Shown: piece by piece, positions 1 through 7,527 of the stretch | How positions within the stretch are numbered: position 1 is the first letter of the stretch | Layout of the letters: each line of letters opens with the position of its first letter | DNA from: Leptospira congkakensis | Lineage (GTDB): Bacteria; Spirochaetota; Leptospiria; Leptospirales; Leptospiraceae | Reading direction: 5' to 3' | DNA: 64,000 nucleotides | NCBI RefSeq assembly: GCF_004770265.1 | Contig: NZ_RQGQ01000016.1 | Coordinates: 558,001 to 622,000, forward strand | The notes under the pieces: model-generated | What the model was told of the DNA's origin: nothing | The model's input: only the letters and a program-made list of their open reading frames with translations | Database searches by the model: none | Translations under genes and position numbers: made by a program

Positions 1-554
1 GCTAGATTACTCCCCTCAAATGCATTTAAGGCGTAGTAATCTTCCGATGAACCTGGTTTGATAGCCGCAATTTGTGCATCAGTGTAACCGTTACCATTTT
101 TCAATTGGTTGTAAGTTTCAGTCACAATGTTTGTTATCGCAATCACTCTCTTATTAGCAATTGATGCATTGTATTGTTCAGTAGTCATATTACGGAAAGT
201 CGTGATTCTGTTGTTGTGAAACGTAGAAATACTAGCAGACGATGAATCACATACAGAACCTGCCTTTGTATAAATAGCTACAATTTTCTCGAGTAGAGCT
301 TGCGTTTTAGAGATTGCTTCTTCTTTTGTAGCTGGTTGAGAACAACTACCTTTAGGAAGCGATGATACAGTCGCTGTGTAAGATGTAGAGGAGTTTTTTG
401 TAATCTCTGCGCAGCTTCCACTTAATTGATCATTTGCATAAAGCAAAAGGGCAACCACTGGAGTGTTGTCGTCTTTTTTTTCTGGTTTGCAATTTGTAAA
501 AGCTGTAGCTACAAAAAGTAGAGTGATGAAGATTGATATTGTTTTGTTTTCCAT
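1..554 (-). CDS. Putative lipoprotein, C-terminus cut by the window edge
   Basis: The frame opens at an ATG (complement of 552-554) and stays open to the first base of the window, so the last part of the protein is missing; about 184 residues are visible. The N-terminus is a short basic-hydrophobic signal followed by a lipobox-like TAFTNC at residues 17-22, so Cys22 is the likely lipidated residue. A run of charged residues (KPEKKDDN) follows, then a low-complexity Ser/Thr-rich chain with four further cysteines. I do not recognise a domain. The combination of a charged stretch just after the lipid Cys and an ALLL motif also occurs in the small lipoprotein at 17818-18021, but this is too little to call them homologues. 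Envelope location is inferred from the lipobox only. Confidence 0.75.
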   Translation of the reverse strand, partial: MENKTISIFITLLFVATAFTNCKPEKKDDNTPVVALLLYANDQLSGSCAEITKNSSTSYTATVSSLPKGSCSQPATKEEAISKTQALLEKIVAIYTKAGSVCDSSSASISTFHNNRITTFRNMTTEQYNASIANKRVIAITNIVTETYNQLKNGNGYTDAQIAAIKPGSSEDYYALNAFEGSNL

Positions 555-1056
555 TCAAGTTTCTTTATATATTTATATTACTGTTTAACAGCACTTACCA
601 GCTAGCTTCAGATGCAGTAATCGTCAATGGAATTTAGTTTTATATAAAACTTTTTATAAATTTAAGTACTATGCACATTGTTTATATACAGGTGTTATGT
701 GGCGTATAGAATGATTCCAAAAAATAAATTAAAGTTTTTCTTTTATGTGGAGAATAATCTTACAAAACTAAAAACTAATCATTATGATGAAGTTTGATTT
801 GTTCATTACAAAATTTGTTTCGTTGGATTGGAGATAGATAAACAAACATCAAAAAATTGGTTCATAGATTTTTCACATAAGCTTTGTGATTTGTGACATT
901 TCTCCACGGATTTCTTTAAAGTTTGTCATGGGATCGTATAAACGATTCGCAAACCAAACAAAGATGGTTCGTCTTAAGAGGAAAGAGAGGGAGGATTTGG
1001 CTCTTTTTTTCTTGCCGATTTGTCCAGATTCCAAATGATGGTTTCACAAACCTTCT
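555..1056. other. AT-rich intergenic region, no gene seen
   Basis: About 500 bases separate the leftward lipoprotein gene from tRNA-Gly. The region is strongly AT-rich and has stop codons in all frames. The only long frame entering it runs antisense across the tRNA and is rejected. It contains a 16-base perfect palindrome at 636-651 and must hold the promoter of the leftward lipoprotein gene and probably that of the tRNA. I cannot place either with confidence. Confidence 0.6.
636..651. promoter_or_regulatory. 16-base perfect palindrome, candidate operator
   Basis: AGTTTTATATAAAACT is its own reverse complement. It lies about 82 bases upstream of the start of the leftward lipoprotein gene, a plausible place for an operator or an AT-rich promoter core. 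Palindromes of A and T arise easily by chance in such sequence, so the call is weak. Confidence 0.25.
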
Positions 1057-1128
1057 GCGGGAATAGCTCAGCGGTAGAGCATCTCCTTGCCAAGGAGAGG
1101 GTCGCGGGTTCAAGTCCCGTTTCCCGCT
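1057..1128 (+). tRNA. tRNA-Gly (anticodon GCC)
   Basis: A complete cloverleaf can be drawn. The acceptor stem GCGGGAA pairs with TTCCCGC (1121-1127). The D-arm is GCTC...GAGC. The anticodon stem TCTCC/GGAGA encloses the loop TTGCCAA, with anticodon GCC at 1089-1091. The T-arm is GCGGG-TTCAAGT-CCCGT. The discriminator base is T1128 and no CCA is encoded, so CCA must be added after transcription. It reads GGC and GGU glycine codons. It lies 62 bases upstream of tig on the same strand. Confidence 0.97.
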
Positions 1129-1181
1129 AATGAAGGTACGCTTCTTTTTCTTTCCACTACACTCTCTTTATTTACACTGGA

Positions 1182-1187
1182 TATAAT
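1182..1187 (+). promoter_or_regulatory. Consensus -10 hexamer directly before the tig start
   Basis: A perfect TATAAT ends three bases before the tig ATG at 1191. No recognisable -35 box stands 17 bases upstream and no Shine-Dalgarno sequence precedes the ATG. If the box is used, transcription would begin at or inside the start codon and give a leaderless message. Otherwise tig would be read from an upstream promoter, perhaps with the tRNA. Confidence 0.35.
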
Positions 1188-1190
1188 ACG

Positions 1191-2537
1191 ATGGAATTTA
1201 CGGCTAAAAAAAATAATAACGCAACTTGTGACCTCAGCATTCAATTTACCGCTGAAGAAGTCCGCACTGCCTACTCTAAGGCTTACAAAAATGCATCCGA
1301 AAAAGTAAAAATCCCCGGTTTTCGCCCCGGAAAAGCACCGCTGAATATGGTCGAAAAGGTTCTCGGCGACTCCGTTATGGATGATGCTGCCAACATTATG
1401 CTGAACCAAGCAATGGCGGATTTATTCGACAAATTGGAACATAAACCAATTCGTTTGCCACAGTTCCAAATGGAAACTTTTGACAAAAATACTGGTGCCA
1501 AAGCCAAAGCAACTTACGACACCAAACCAGAAGTCACCTTACCAAAGTTAAAGAAGATCAAAATCCAACCAAAAGAAATTAAAATTTCTGACGCGGACAT
1601 TCAAAAAGAATTGGAAGGGATCCAAAAAAATATGGCTCGTAACTCTTTGAAAGAAGAGGGAGAACCTGTTGAATCTGCAGATCTTTTAGAAATCAATTAT
1701 AAGTTTAAAGAAACCGACAAAGAATACCCGGAACAAGGCCAAGTCGGAAAATTCCAAATGGGTGCTCCTCAAAACCCTCCTGGTTTTGAATCCAACCTGC
1801 TTGGGATGAAACTAAACGAAACCAAAGAGTTCTCTTTTACATACCCGGACTCTTATCCACAATCTCCTGAATCTGCTGGAAAAACTATCGTTTACACTGT
1901 AACCGTTTCTGCAGTTTACAAAGTGACTTACCCTGAAATCAACGATGACTTTGCATCAGAAGTGGATGGATCTGCCAACTTGCAAGAGTTAAAGGAAAAA
2001 ACCAAAAAACAATTACTTGAGATTTTTGGGAACGCACTTACTAAACGTGCAACAGATGATGCTTATAACGAAATCATCAAAGAATCTAAATTCATCATTC
2101 CTGAGTCTTTGATTTACGAAGAAACAGAAACCGTTTTCCAAAACTTTATGCGTGAATTTGGCCTTCCCGTTTCTTCCCTTGCAGACTACGCAAAACGATT
2201 GAACAAGGAAGAAAAAGAAGTTCGCGAATCTTTCTCCAAAGCTGCTGAAAAACGCATCCAAACCTACATTTTGAAGCAGAAAATTGCGGAAGACCACAAA
2301 ATCCAGATTTCTGACGAAGAAGTGGAGGCCGGATACGAAAAAGAGGCAACTCAGCAAGGAATTACTGCCGAAACTCTGAAAAAAGAAGTCCAAAAACAAA
2401 AGGCGGAAACCTTCTACCGTGACAAATTCCTGTTTGATAAAATCGACGAGTTTGTATACGCTGAGGTAGAAAAGAAGTCGCCTAAGACTATTTCAACGGA
2501 AGAAGCAGAGAAAATTCTCAGCGGGAAAGAAGAGTAA
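1191..2537 (+). CDS. tig: Trigger factor
   Basis: Ribosome-associated chaperone that receives nascent chains. At 448 residues it has the usual family length. The N-terminal ribosome-binding domain carries the signature loop IPGFRPGKAP at about residues 42-51. A central FKBP-type PPIase domain includes PPGFESNLLGM, and a long Lys/Glu-rich helical C-terminal domain follows. The start at 1191 matches the family N-terminus, yet no Shine-Dalgarno sequence precedes it and a TATAAT lies three bases upstream. clpP follows after three bases and clpX soon after, the common tig-clpP-clpX order, so folding and proteolysis factors are probably co-expressed. Confidence 0.97.
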   Translation: MEFTAKKNNNATCDLSIQFTAEEVRTAYSKAYKNASEKVKIPGFRPGKAPLNMVEKVLGDSVMDDAANIMLNQAMADLFDKLEHKPIRLPQFQMETFDKNTGAKAKATYDTKPEVTLPKLKKIKIQPKEIKISDADIQKELEGIQKNMARNSLKEEGEPVESADLLEINYKFKETDKEYPEQGQVGKFQMGAPQNPPGFESNLLGMKLNETKEFSFTYPDSYPQSPESAGKTIVYTVTVSAVYKVTYPEINDDFASEVDGSANLQELKEKTKKQLLEIFGNALTKRATDDAYNEIIKESKFIIPESLIYEETETVFQNFMREFGLPVSSLADYAKRLNKEEKEVRESFSKAAEKRIQTYILKQKIAEDHKIQISDEEVEAGYEKEATQQGITAETLKKEVQKQKAETFYRDKFLFDKIDEFVYAEVEKKSPKTISTEEAEKILSGKEE

Positions 2538-2540
2538 ACT

Positions 2541-3143
2541 ATGTCTACACTCATGCCTTATGTAATCGAACAAACAAGCCGTGGCGAACGCCAATACGAC
2601 ATTTTTTCACGGCTTTTGAAAGACCGGATCATTTTCCTTGGATCTGCCATCGACGAAACCTATGCCAATGTCATCTCGGCACAGCTTTTGTTTTTGGAGG
2701 CTGAGAACCCTGACCGTGACATTTATCTCTACATCAATAGCCCTGGTGGGTATGTGAGTTCTGGCCTTGCCATTTACGATACCATGCAACTCATCAAACC
2801 TGAGGTAAGAACACTTTGTATTGGACAAGCGTCGTCAATGGCGGCCCTTCTTCTTGCAGGTGGTGCCAAAGGAAAACGTTCTGCACTTCCTAACTCTAGA
2901 ATTATGTTACACCAACCTTACGGTGGTGCAGGCGGACAAGCTTCGGATATCGAAATCTCTGCTAAAGAAATCATAAAGATCAAGGACAAACTCATCGATC
3001 TTTATGGAAGACATACTGGAAAATCTTCTGACCAAGTCAGAAAAGACACAGAAAGAAATTTCTTTATGAGTGCCGAAGAAGCCAAAGAATACGGCATCAT
3101 CGACAACGTCATCCAAGAACGCAAACAGATGCCACAAGCTTAA
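2541..3143 (+). CDS. clpP: ATP-dependent Clp protease proteolytic subunit, with Asn at the catalytic Asp position
   Basis: Serine protease barrel subunit that degrades substrates unfolded by ClpX or ClpA. The 200-residue sequence is collinear with canonical ClpP. The nucleophile is Ser99 (GQASSM) and the catalytic His is His124 (MLHQP). The third triad residue, Asp172 in Staphylococcus ClpP within DTDRDNF, aligns here with Asn173 within DTERNFF (codon AAT). Listeria ClpP1 is known to carry Asn at this place and to depend on a second ClpP, so this may be the conditional partner in a mixed ClpP1/ClpP2 barrel. No second clpP lies in the window. It sits three bases after tig and 16 before clpX. 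Confidence 0.96.
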   Translation: MSTLMPYVIEQTSRGERQYDIFSRLLKDRIIFLGSAIDETYANVISAQLLFLEAENPDRDIYLYINSPGGYVSSGLAIYDTMQLIKPEVRTLCIGQASSMAALLLAGGAKGKRSALPNSRIMLHQPYGGAGGQASDIEISAKEIIKIKDKLIDLYGRHTGKSSDQVRKDTERNFFMSAEEAKEYGIIDNVIQERKQMPQA

Positions 3144-3159
3144 TCGAGGGGCTAAAATC

Positions 3160-4440
3160 ATGACCAAACGTCCAAGCCAAACGGGTAATTCCAGAGAAAA
3201 ATTACATTGTTCTTTCTGCGGAAAGGCCCAGGACGAAGTAAGAAGGCTTGTCGCTGGTCCTGGTGTTTATATCTGTGATGAGTGCATTTCCTTATGTAAT
3301 GAAATCATCGCAGAAGAGCCGCAAGGTGGTGAAAAAACTGCCATTGTTGGTGACATTCCGAAACCAACCGAAATCAAAAAAATCTTAGACCAGTATGTGA
3401 TTGGACAAGAACAAGCCAAAAAAGCTTTGTCTGTTGCTGTTTACAATCACTACAAAAGAATCTTCCATAACGAACGTAAGGCGGGTGACGTGGAATTGGA
3501 AAAATCCAATATCATGCTCATTGGTCCTACGGGTTCTGGAAAAACTCTTCTTGCCCAAACTCTTGCTCGTATTCTAAAAGTTCCTTTTGCTATCGTAGAT
3601 GCAACGGCTCTTACAGAAGCTGGGTATGTGGGAGAAGATGTGGAAAACATCATCCTCAAACTCATTCAAAATGCAGACAATGATGTCAAACGTGCTGAGA
3701 TGGGAATCATCTATATCGACGAAATTGATAAAATTTCCCGTAAGTCGGATTCTGCTTCCATCACTCGCGATGTGAGTGGGGAAGGTGTACAACAGGCTCT
3801 ACTCAAAATCATTGAAGGAACTGTAGCCAATGTGCCACCACAGGGGGGACGTAAACACCCACACCAAGAATACATTCCTGTAGAAACCAAAAACATCCTC
3901 TTCATTTGTGGGGGAGCGTTTGTGGGTCTTAGTGACATCATCAAACAACGAGTTGGTGTAAAATCAATTGGTTTTCATTCCACTGAAATTGTTAATGATA
4001 AAGGTAGAAAAATTGAAGAAGGGGAATCTGTGGTTCATCACGTGATCCCTGATGACCTTATGAAATTTGGTCTGATTCCAGAATTCATTGGACGACTTCC
4101 GATCATTGCCACACTCGATGAACTAACCATCGATAGTTTGAAATCTATTTTTACAGAACCAAAAAATTCCCTTCTCAAACAATACCAAAAGATGTTTGAT
4201 ATCGAGAATGTAAAACTCAAGTTCACAGAATCTGCTATAGAAGCCATTGCCCAAACTGCTATCAAACGTGAAAGTGGGGCTCGTGGACTTCGAGCCATCG
4301 TAGAAGAAATTATGATGGAACTCATGTTCCAAATTCCTTCGCGTAAAGATGTTTTGGAAGTGGTTGTGACAGATGAAACGGTTCTCAAAAAAGATGCACC
4401 CATCACCATTCTAAAAGGCGATATCGAAAAAATTGCTTAA
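3160..4440 (+). CDS. clpX: ATP-dependent Clp protease ATP-binding subunit ClpX
   Basis: AAA+ unfoldase that recognises tagged substrates and feeds them to ClpP. An N-terminal C4 zinc finger is formed by Cys17, Cys20, Cys39 and Cys42. Walker A is GPTGSGKT at residues 122-129 and Walker B is YIDEID. An IGF tripeptide for ClpP docking is present in KSIGFHS, and the sensor-2 region reads GARGLRA. The ATG at 3160 is chosen because GAGG stands upstream and the family N-terminus begins there. The frame could be extended upstream into clpP, but that gives an unsupported basic tail. The protein is 426 residues, normal for ClpX. It closes the tig-clpP-clpX operon. Confidence 0.97.
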   Translation: MTKRPSQTGNSREKLHCSFCGKAQDEVRRLVAGPGVYICDECISLCNEIIAEEPQGGEKTAIVGDIPKPTEIKKILDQYVIGQEQAKKALSVAVYNHYKRIFHNERKAGDVELEKSNIMLIGPTGSGKTLLAQTLARILKVPFAIVDATALTEAGYVGEDVENIILKLIQNADNDVKRAEMGIIYIDEIDKISRKSDSASITRDVSGEGVQQALLKIIEGTVANVPPQGGRKHPHQEYIPVETKNILFICGGAFVGLSDIIKQRVGVKSIGFHSTEIVNDKGRKIEEGESVVHHVIPDDLMKFGLIPEFIGRLPIIATLDELTIDSLKSIFTEPKNSLLKQYQKMFDIENVKLKFTESAIEAIAQTAIKRESGARGLRAIVEEIMMELMFQIPSRKDVLEVVVTDETVLKKDAPITILKGDIEKIA

Positions 4441-4454
4441 AGTTCAAATGACAA

Positions 4455-4483
4455 TCTCTAGATTTGAATTTTGAATCTAGAGA
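4455..4483 (+). terminator. Hairpin after clpX without a T-run
   Basis: TCTCTAGATT (4455-4464) pairs perfectly with AATCTAGAGA (4474-4483) around a nine-base loop. No T-run follows, so it is more likely a 3' end-stabilising hairpin than an intrinsic terminator. The true terminator candidate lies just downstream at 4493-4518. Confidence 0.5.
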
Positions 4484-4492
4484 AACGATTTA

Positions 4493-4518
4493 AAACCTAT
4501 CTTTTGGATAGGTTTTTG
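4493..4518 (+). terminator. Rho-independent terminator of tig-clpP-clpX
   Basis: AAACCTATC (4493-4501) pairs with GATAGGTTT (4507-4515) around a five-base loop and runs into further T residues. It lies between clpX and the beta-lactamase gene and separates the two transcription units. Confidence 0.75.
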
Positions 4519-4540
4519 TTTATATAGAGGTTAGTTTATC

Positions 4541-5377
4541 ATGGACTTCGATCAATTAAGAAACAGGCTTAATTTTACCTCTCTCTCACCTTGGATGGGG
4601 ACTCAAGTTTTGATCTTTTTTATTGGGTTTTCATTCGTTCATTGTCAGTTGCAAAAAAATTCGGAATCCAATTCTCCTTCTCCCATCCAACAAAATCCTA
4701 CTTCGGCCAGTCAGCATTCCGCAAGTCTGGAATGGATCAAAATCAAAGAGACGGTTTGGATCCATCGCAGTTTTGGGGAATTTGGTGGGCAAGTGTATTC
4801 TGCTAATGGCCTTGTGGTTCTGACAAACAAAGGAGCTGTGGTGGTGGACACTCCTTGGACAGAATCTCAAACAGAAGAATTATTTTCTGAGGTTCAAGTC
4901 CGGTTCCAAAAGGAAATTTTGTTTTTAATTGTGACACATGCACATGACGACCGTATGGCGGGAGTTCCCCTTTTCCAAAAAAGAAACATCCCTGTGTATA
5001 GTACTTCCTTAACGGCGAAATTGGCTAAGGAAAGAGGGTTTGGAAAAACAAATCCGATCCTAGACATTCAAACAAGGTTACCTGCCGGAAATCAGTCAAT
5101 AGAAGTTTTTTTTCCAGGCCACGGACATTCCGCTGACAATATTGTGGTTTGGCTTCCTGAAACTCATATCCTCTTTGGAGGATGTCTCGTCAAGGCACTG
5201 GATGCAAAAGATCTTGGATATGTAAAGGAAGCCGATTTGAATGAATGGCCAAATTCTGTGAGGAGGGTATTGTCTCGTTATCCAGATGCAGAAGTAGTGG
5301 TTCCTGGTCACGGCGATTGGGGGAAGTTGGACTTACTGCGCCATACAATTCGTTTACTTGTTTCGTCGAACGACTAA
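4541..5377 (+). CDS. Class B1-type metallo-beta-lactamase
   Basis: Zinc hydrolase of 278 residues whose metal sites match subclass B1. These are His133-x-His135-x-Asp137 (THAHDDRMAG), His196 (GHGHSADN), Cys215 (GGCLVK) and His257 (PGHG), corresponding to standard residues 116, 118, 120, 196, 221 and 263. Lys218 matches the carboxylate-binding Lys224. The run from GHSADNIVVWLP to the final PGHG resembles Bacillus cereus BcII closely. Asn233, which usually contacts substrate, is Tyr227 here. The N-terminus has a hydrophobic segment ending in FVHC, an imperfect lipobox, so the enzyme is secreted or lipid-anchored. GAGG precedes the ATG. Beta-lactam hydrolysis is inferred from motifs, and the Tyr may narrow the spectrum. 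The 3' end overlaps the convergent gene by 24 bases. Confidence 0.88.
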   Translation: MDFDQLRNRLNFTSLSPWMGTQVLIFFIGFSFVHCQLQKNSESNSPSPIQQNPTSASQHSASLEWIKIKETVWIHRSFGEFGGQVYSANGLVVLTNKGAVVVDTPWTESQTEELFSEVQVRFQKEILFLIVTHAHDDRMAGVPLFQKRNIPVYSTSLTAKLAKERGFGKTNPILDIQTRLPAGNQSIEVFFPGHGHSADNIVVWLPETHILFGGCLVKALDAKDLGYVKEADLNEWPNSVRRVLSRYPDAEVVVPGHGDWGKLDLLRHTIRLLVSSND

Positions 5378-6448
5378 GATCGAAAGTTTTTCCATTGGGT
5401 TAGTGAGATTTCTTTCTGCGCCTAATGCACCCATCTTTTTGGCAATCGCAAGTAACATCTGTCTAGAGGAACTTGGTTTTAAATCCAAAAGATAATCTAC
5501 AAACTCTTCCATAATTTCAAAAGAAGTGAGTCCGAACTGAGTGAGAGTTCTATCACTTGCCCAAACCAAATAATCTCCAATTTCGATTCCATCTGCTATA
5601 GAGAGTGGGTGTTTGTGGTTCGGATACCAATGGTCATCACCACTCCCTTCAATCACTTGGATCCCATGCTCAGAAAATTGAAAGATGGGCATGTCCATAT
5701 AGTGTAAAAAAGACATTTTATCTTCTCTGTTTTGGATCCCAAAAGCCGAGATTTTTAATTTTAAAAACGTAAATTGGTGGAGGGCAGATTTTAGTTTCTC
5801 TAAAATTTCTTCGGTAGTAAAAAGTCCATCTCCAAAAGAAGAGATAATTCCATGAATAAAAACCTTTTCCGAAGATTCTAAAATCCCTGGTTCCATATGT
5901 CCTGCAAGGATTCCAAATATTCCATCTTTTGCTCTAACAATCCGGATATAGTCCGCTCCCGCATAACGCATGACAGATGGAAAGACCGAAACATCGAATC
6001 CAGTGATTTTCGGGATATGAATGTCAGGGATTTGTTTGTTAACGGAAGCGGCTTGGTTGGTTTTCCAATCAAATTTGTTTTCGAATTGTTCTTCGCCGAG
6101 ACTTTCATCTCCTTGGAGAAGAGTAAATCGAACAGATTTGTAAATTTTGTATTCTTCTGATTCTTGGTTTAGGTTTCGAATGTCTTTGGGAAGTTCGTTG
6201 TCTTGGATATGAGCAATGACATGGAGAACGTATTGGTATAAAAAACCCAAAAAATAATAGGATAAAAATCCAATTAACAGTGCAAATACGAATGAAGAAT
6301 AAATCCCAACTAAATTAAAGTTAAGAGCATTTTCTCCTTTTGGATTTTGCCAGTGTGTGAAGGTGAATTCTGCAAATAAAAAATGAATAAAAAAGAAAAG
6401 AAAACTAATGACACCTAGGAGTACGGGAAGTTTGACTCGATAACTCAT
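5354..6448 (-). CDS. Membrane protein with degenerate SpoIIE/PP2C-like phosphatase domain
   Basis: 364 residues. Two transmembrane helices lie at about residues 7-27 and 48-70, followed by a cytoplasmic domain from about residue 150 that follows the RsbU/SpoIIE layout. AGADY stands where GGDYYD is expected, [10 protein letters not shown] where IGDVSGHG is expected, and [10 protein letters not shown] where GDrLllYTDG is expected. The central metal-binding Asp of GDVSGHG is His, and the C-terminal Asp before the last strand is missing. The domain is therefore probably inactive or binds metal differently. Its start overlaps the tatC stop by four bases, so it is translated with the Tat genes. The assignment rests on pattern resemblance and is moderate. 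Confidence 0.6.
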   Translation of the reverse strand: MSYRVKLPVLLGVISFLFFFIHFLFAEFTFTHWQNPKGENALNFNLVGIYSSFVFALLIGFLSYYFLGFLYQYVLHVIAHIQDNELPKDIRNLNQESEEYKIYKSVRFTLLQGDESLGEEQFENKFDWKTNQAASVNKQIPDIHIPKITGFDVSVFPSVMRYAGADYIRIVRAKDGIFGILAGHMEPGILESSEKVFIHGIISSFGDGLFTTEEILEKLKSALHQFTFLKLKISAFGIQNREDKMSFLHYMDMPIFQFSEHGIQVIEGSGDDHWYPNHKHPLSIADGIEIGDYLVWASDRTLTQFGLTSFEIMEEFVDYLLDLKPSSSRQMLLAIAKKMGALGAERNLTNPMEKLSILVVRRNK

Positions 6449-7224
6449 TTGCGATCTGTTGTTTCCAATACTTTCATAATGATTGCAGAAAGAAAGAATA
6501 GAAAACTAAGAGGAACAAGTAACATTAACATAGAAAAAACATCTGGGCCTGGAGATAAAACGGCTGATACAACAGCGATGATTAGAACTGCCTCTCTCCA
6601 TCTGGAAATCAGAAAACGAGAAGAAAGGATTCCTATTCTACCAAGTAAGATGAGAACAATTGGTAATTGAAAAGAAGCACCAAACACTAGGTGCAAATTA
6701 AAAAACAAATCATAATATTCGTCAATCGGTAAATAGGGATCCACTCCGTCTGGCCTAAGCACCACAAGAAAAACCCTTAGAAAGTTTTCAAAGACGGTAA
6801 ACCAACAAAGAGCAAGTCCTGACCAAAAGAGTAGGGTGGAAAATAGGATGATGAACTTTCCCCATTTTTCTGTCCTTGTGTCCACAGCCGGAGCAATGAA
6901 CCCCCAAAGGATGTACAACAAAAATGGTAAAGAAACAAGAACAGATAAGATAAACGATGTTTTGAGATAAATCAGAAACGGCGCCATCAATTGGATCTGG
7001 AAAAAATGAGCATCCGGACCCAAAACGGACTTATACGGTTGGATGAGAAAGGAATGGATCTCACTCCCAAAATATAACGTGCCAATCATAAAAACAGACA
7101 CGACTAAAATGGAATAGATAAGTCTTAGGCGGAGTTCTTCTAAATGATCCCCCAGGGACATGTATTTTTCCCTGGTTTCAGAATCCTCTGGTAGCGGAAG
7201 TGCGGTTCTTTTTTTCCCGGCCAA
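6445..7224 (-). CDS. tatC: Sec-independent protein translocase TatC
   Basis: Core receptor of the twin-arginine pathway, which exports folded proteins across the inner membrane. 259 residues with about six transmembrane helices. The cytoplasmic N-terminus holds the family motif [10 protein letters not shown], which binds twin-arginine signals. Later landmarks are the F-x-x-P-Y-K-type periplasmic segment, FGASFQLPI and [13 protein letters not shown]. It lies ten bases after tatA and overlaps the SpoIIE-like gene by four bases, forming a three-gene leftward operon. No separate tatB is visible, which is common in minimal TatAC systems. Confidence 0.95.
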   Translation of the reverse strand: MAGKKRTALPLPEDSETREKYMSLGDHLEELRLRLIYSILVVSVFMIGTLYFGSEIHSFLIQPYKSVLGPDAHFFQIQLMAPFLIYLKTSFILSVLVSLPFLLYILWGFIAPAVDTRTEKWGKFIILFSTLLFWSGLALCWFTVFENFLRVFLVVLRPDGVDPYLPIDEYYDLFFNLHLVFGASFQLPIVLILLGRIGILSSRFLISRWREAVLIIAVVSAVLSPGPDVFSMLMLLVPLSFLFFLSAIIMKVLETTDRK

Positions 7225-7234
7225 GGTTTAAGTC

Positions 7235-7504
7235 TTATGCTTTTTTCTTTTTCGCAGATTTGGTAGCACCCGTGGAAGCTGACTTTGGTTCTTCTTGTGG
7301 GAAACTAGTTTGGGATGGTTCGTCTTCCTGGCCTGTGAGTGATTTACGAAATTCTTTGATTCCGGAACCCAAATCTTTTGCAAGGCTTGGAAGGCGTTTT
7401 CCACCAAAAAAAAGTAACGCTAAGAAGACAATGAGTGCAATCTCCCATGGTCCTAAATTAAAAAAAGCAATAGGTGCTTGAAAAGAAAACGGATTGGATG
7501 GCAT
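7235..7504 (-). CDS. tatA: Twin-arginine translocase subunit TatA/TatE family
   Basis: Pore-forming or membrane-weakening subunit of the Tat pathway. 89 residues. One transmembrane helix follows the LGPWEI start motif, then comes the FFGGKRLPSLAKDLGSG hinge and amphipathic helix, ending in a Lys/Ala-rich tail. A purine-rich GAGGG stands before the ATG. Divergent from the histidine kinase gene, with only 23 bases between the two chosen starts, so each promoter must lie at least partly in the opposite gene. The FGG rather than FGP hinge is within the family's range. Confidence 0.93.
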   Translation of the reverse strand: MPSNPFSFQAPIAFFNLGPWEIALIVFLALLFFGGKRLPSLAKDLGSGIKEFRKSLTGQEDEPSQTSFPQEEPKSASTGATKSAKKKKA

Positions 7505-7527
7505 ATTTCCCTCTTAAGGCAAGAGTT

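Noticed and set aside
916..1113. 65-codon leftward open frame across tRNA-Gly
   Set aside because: It runs antisense through the tRNA and shows no protein-like composition or ribosome site.
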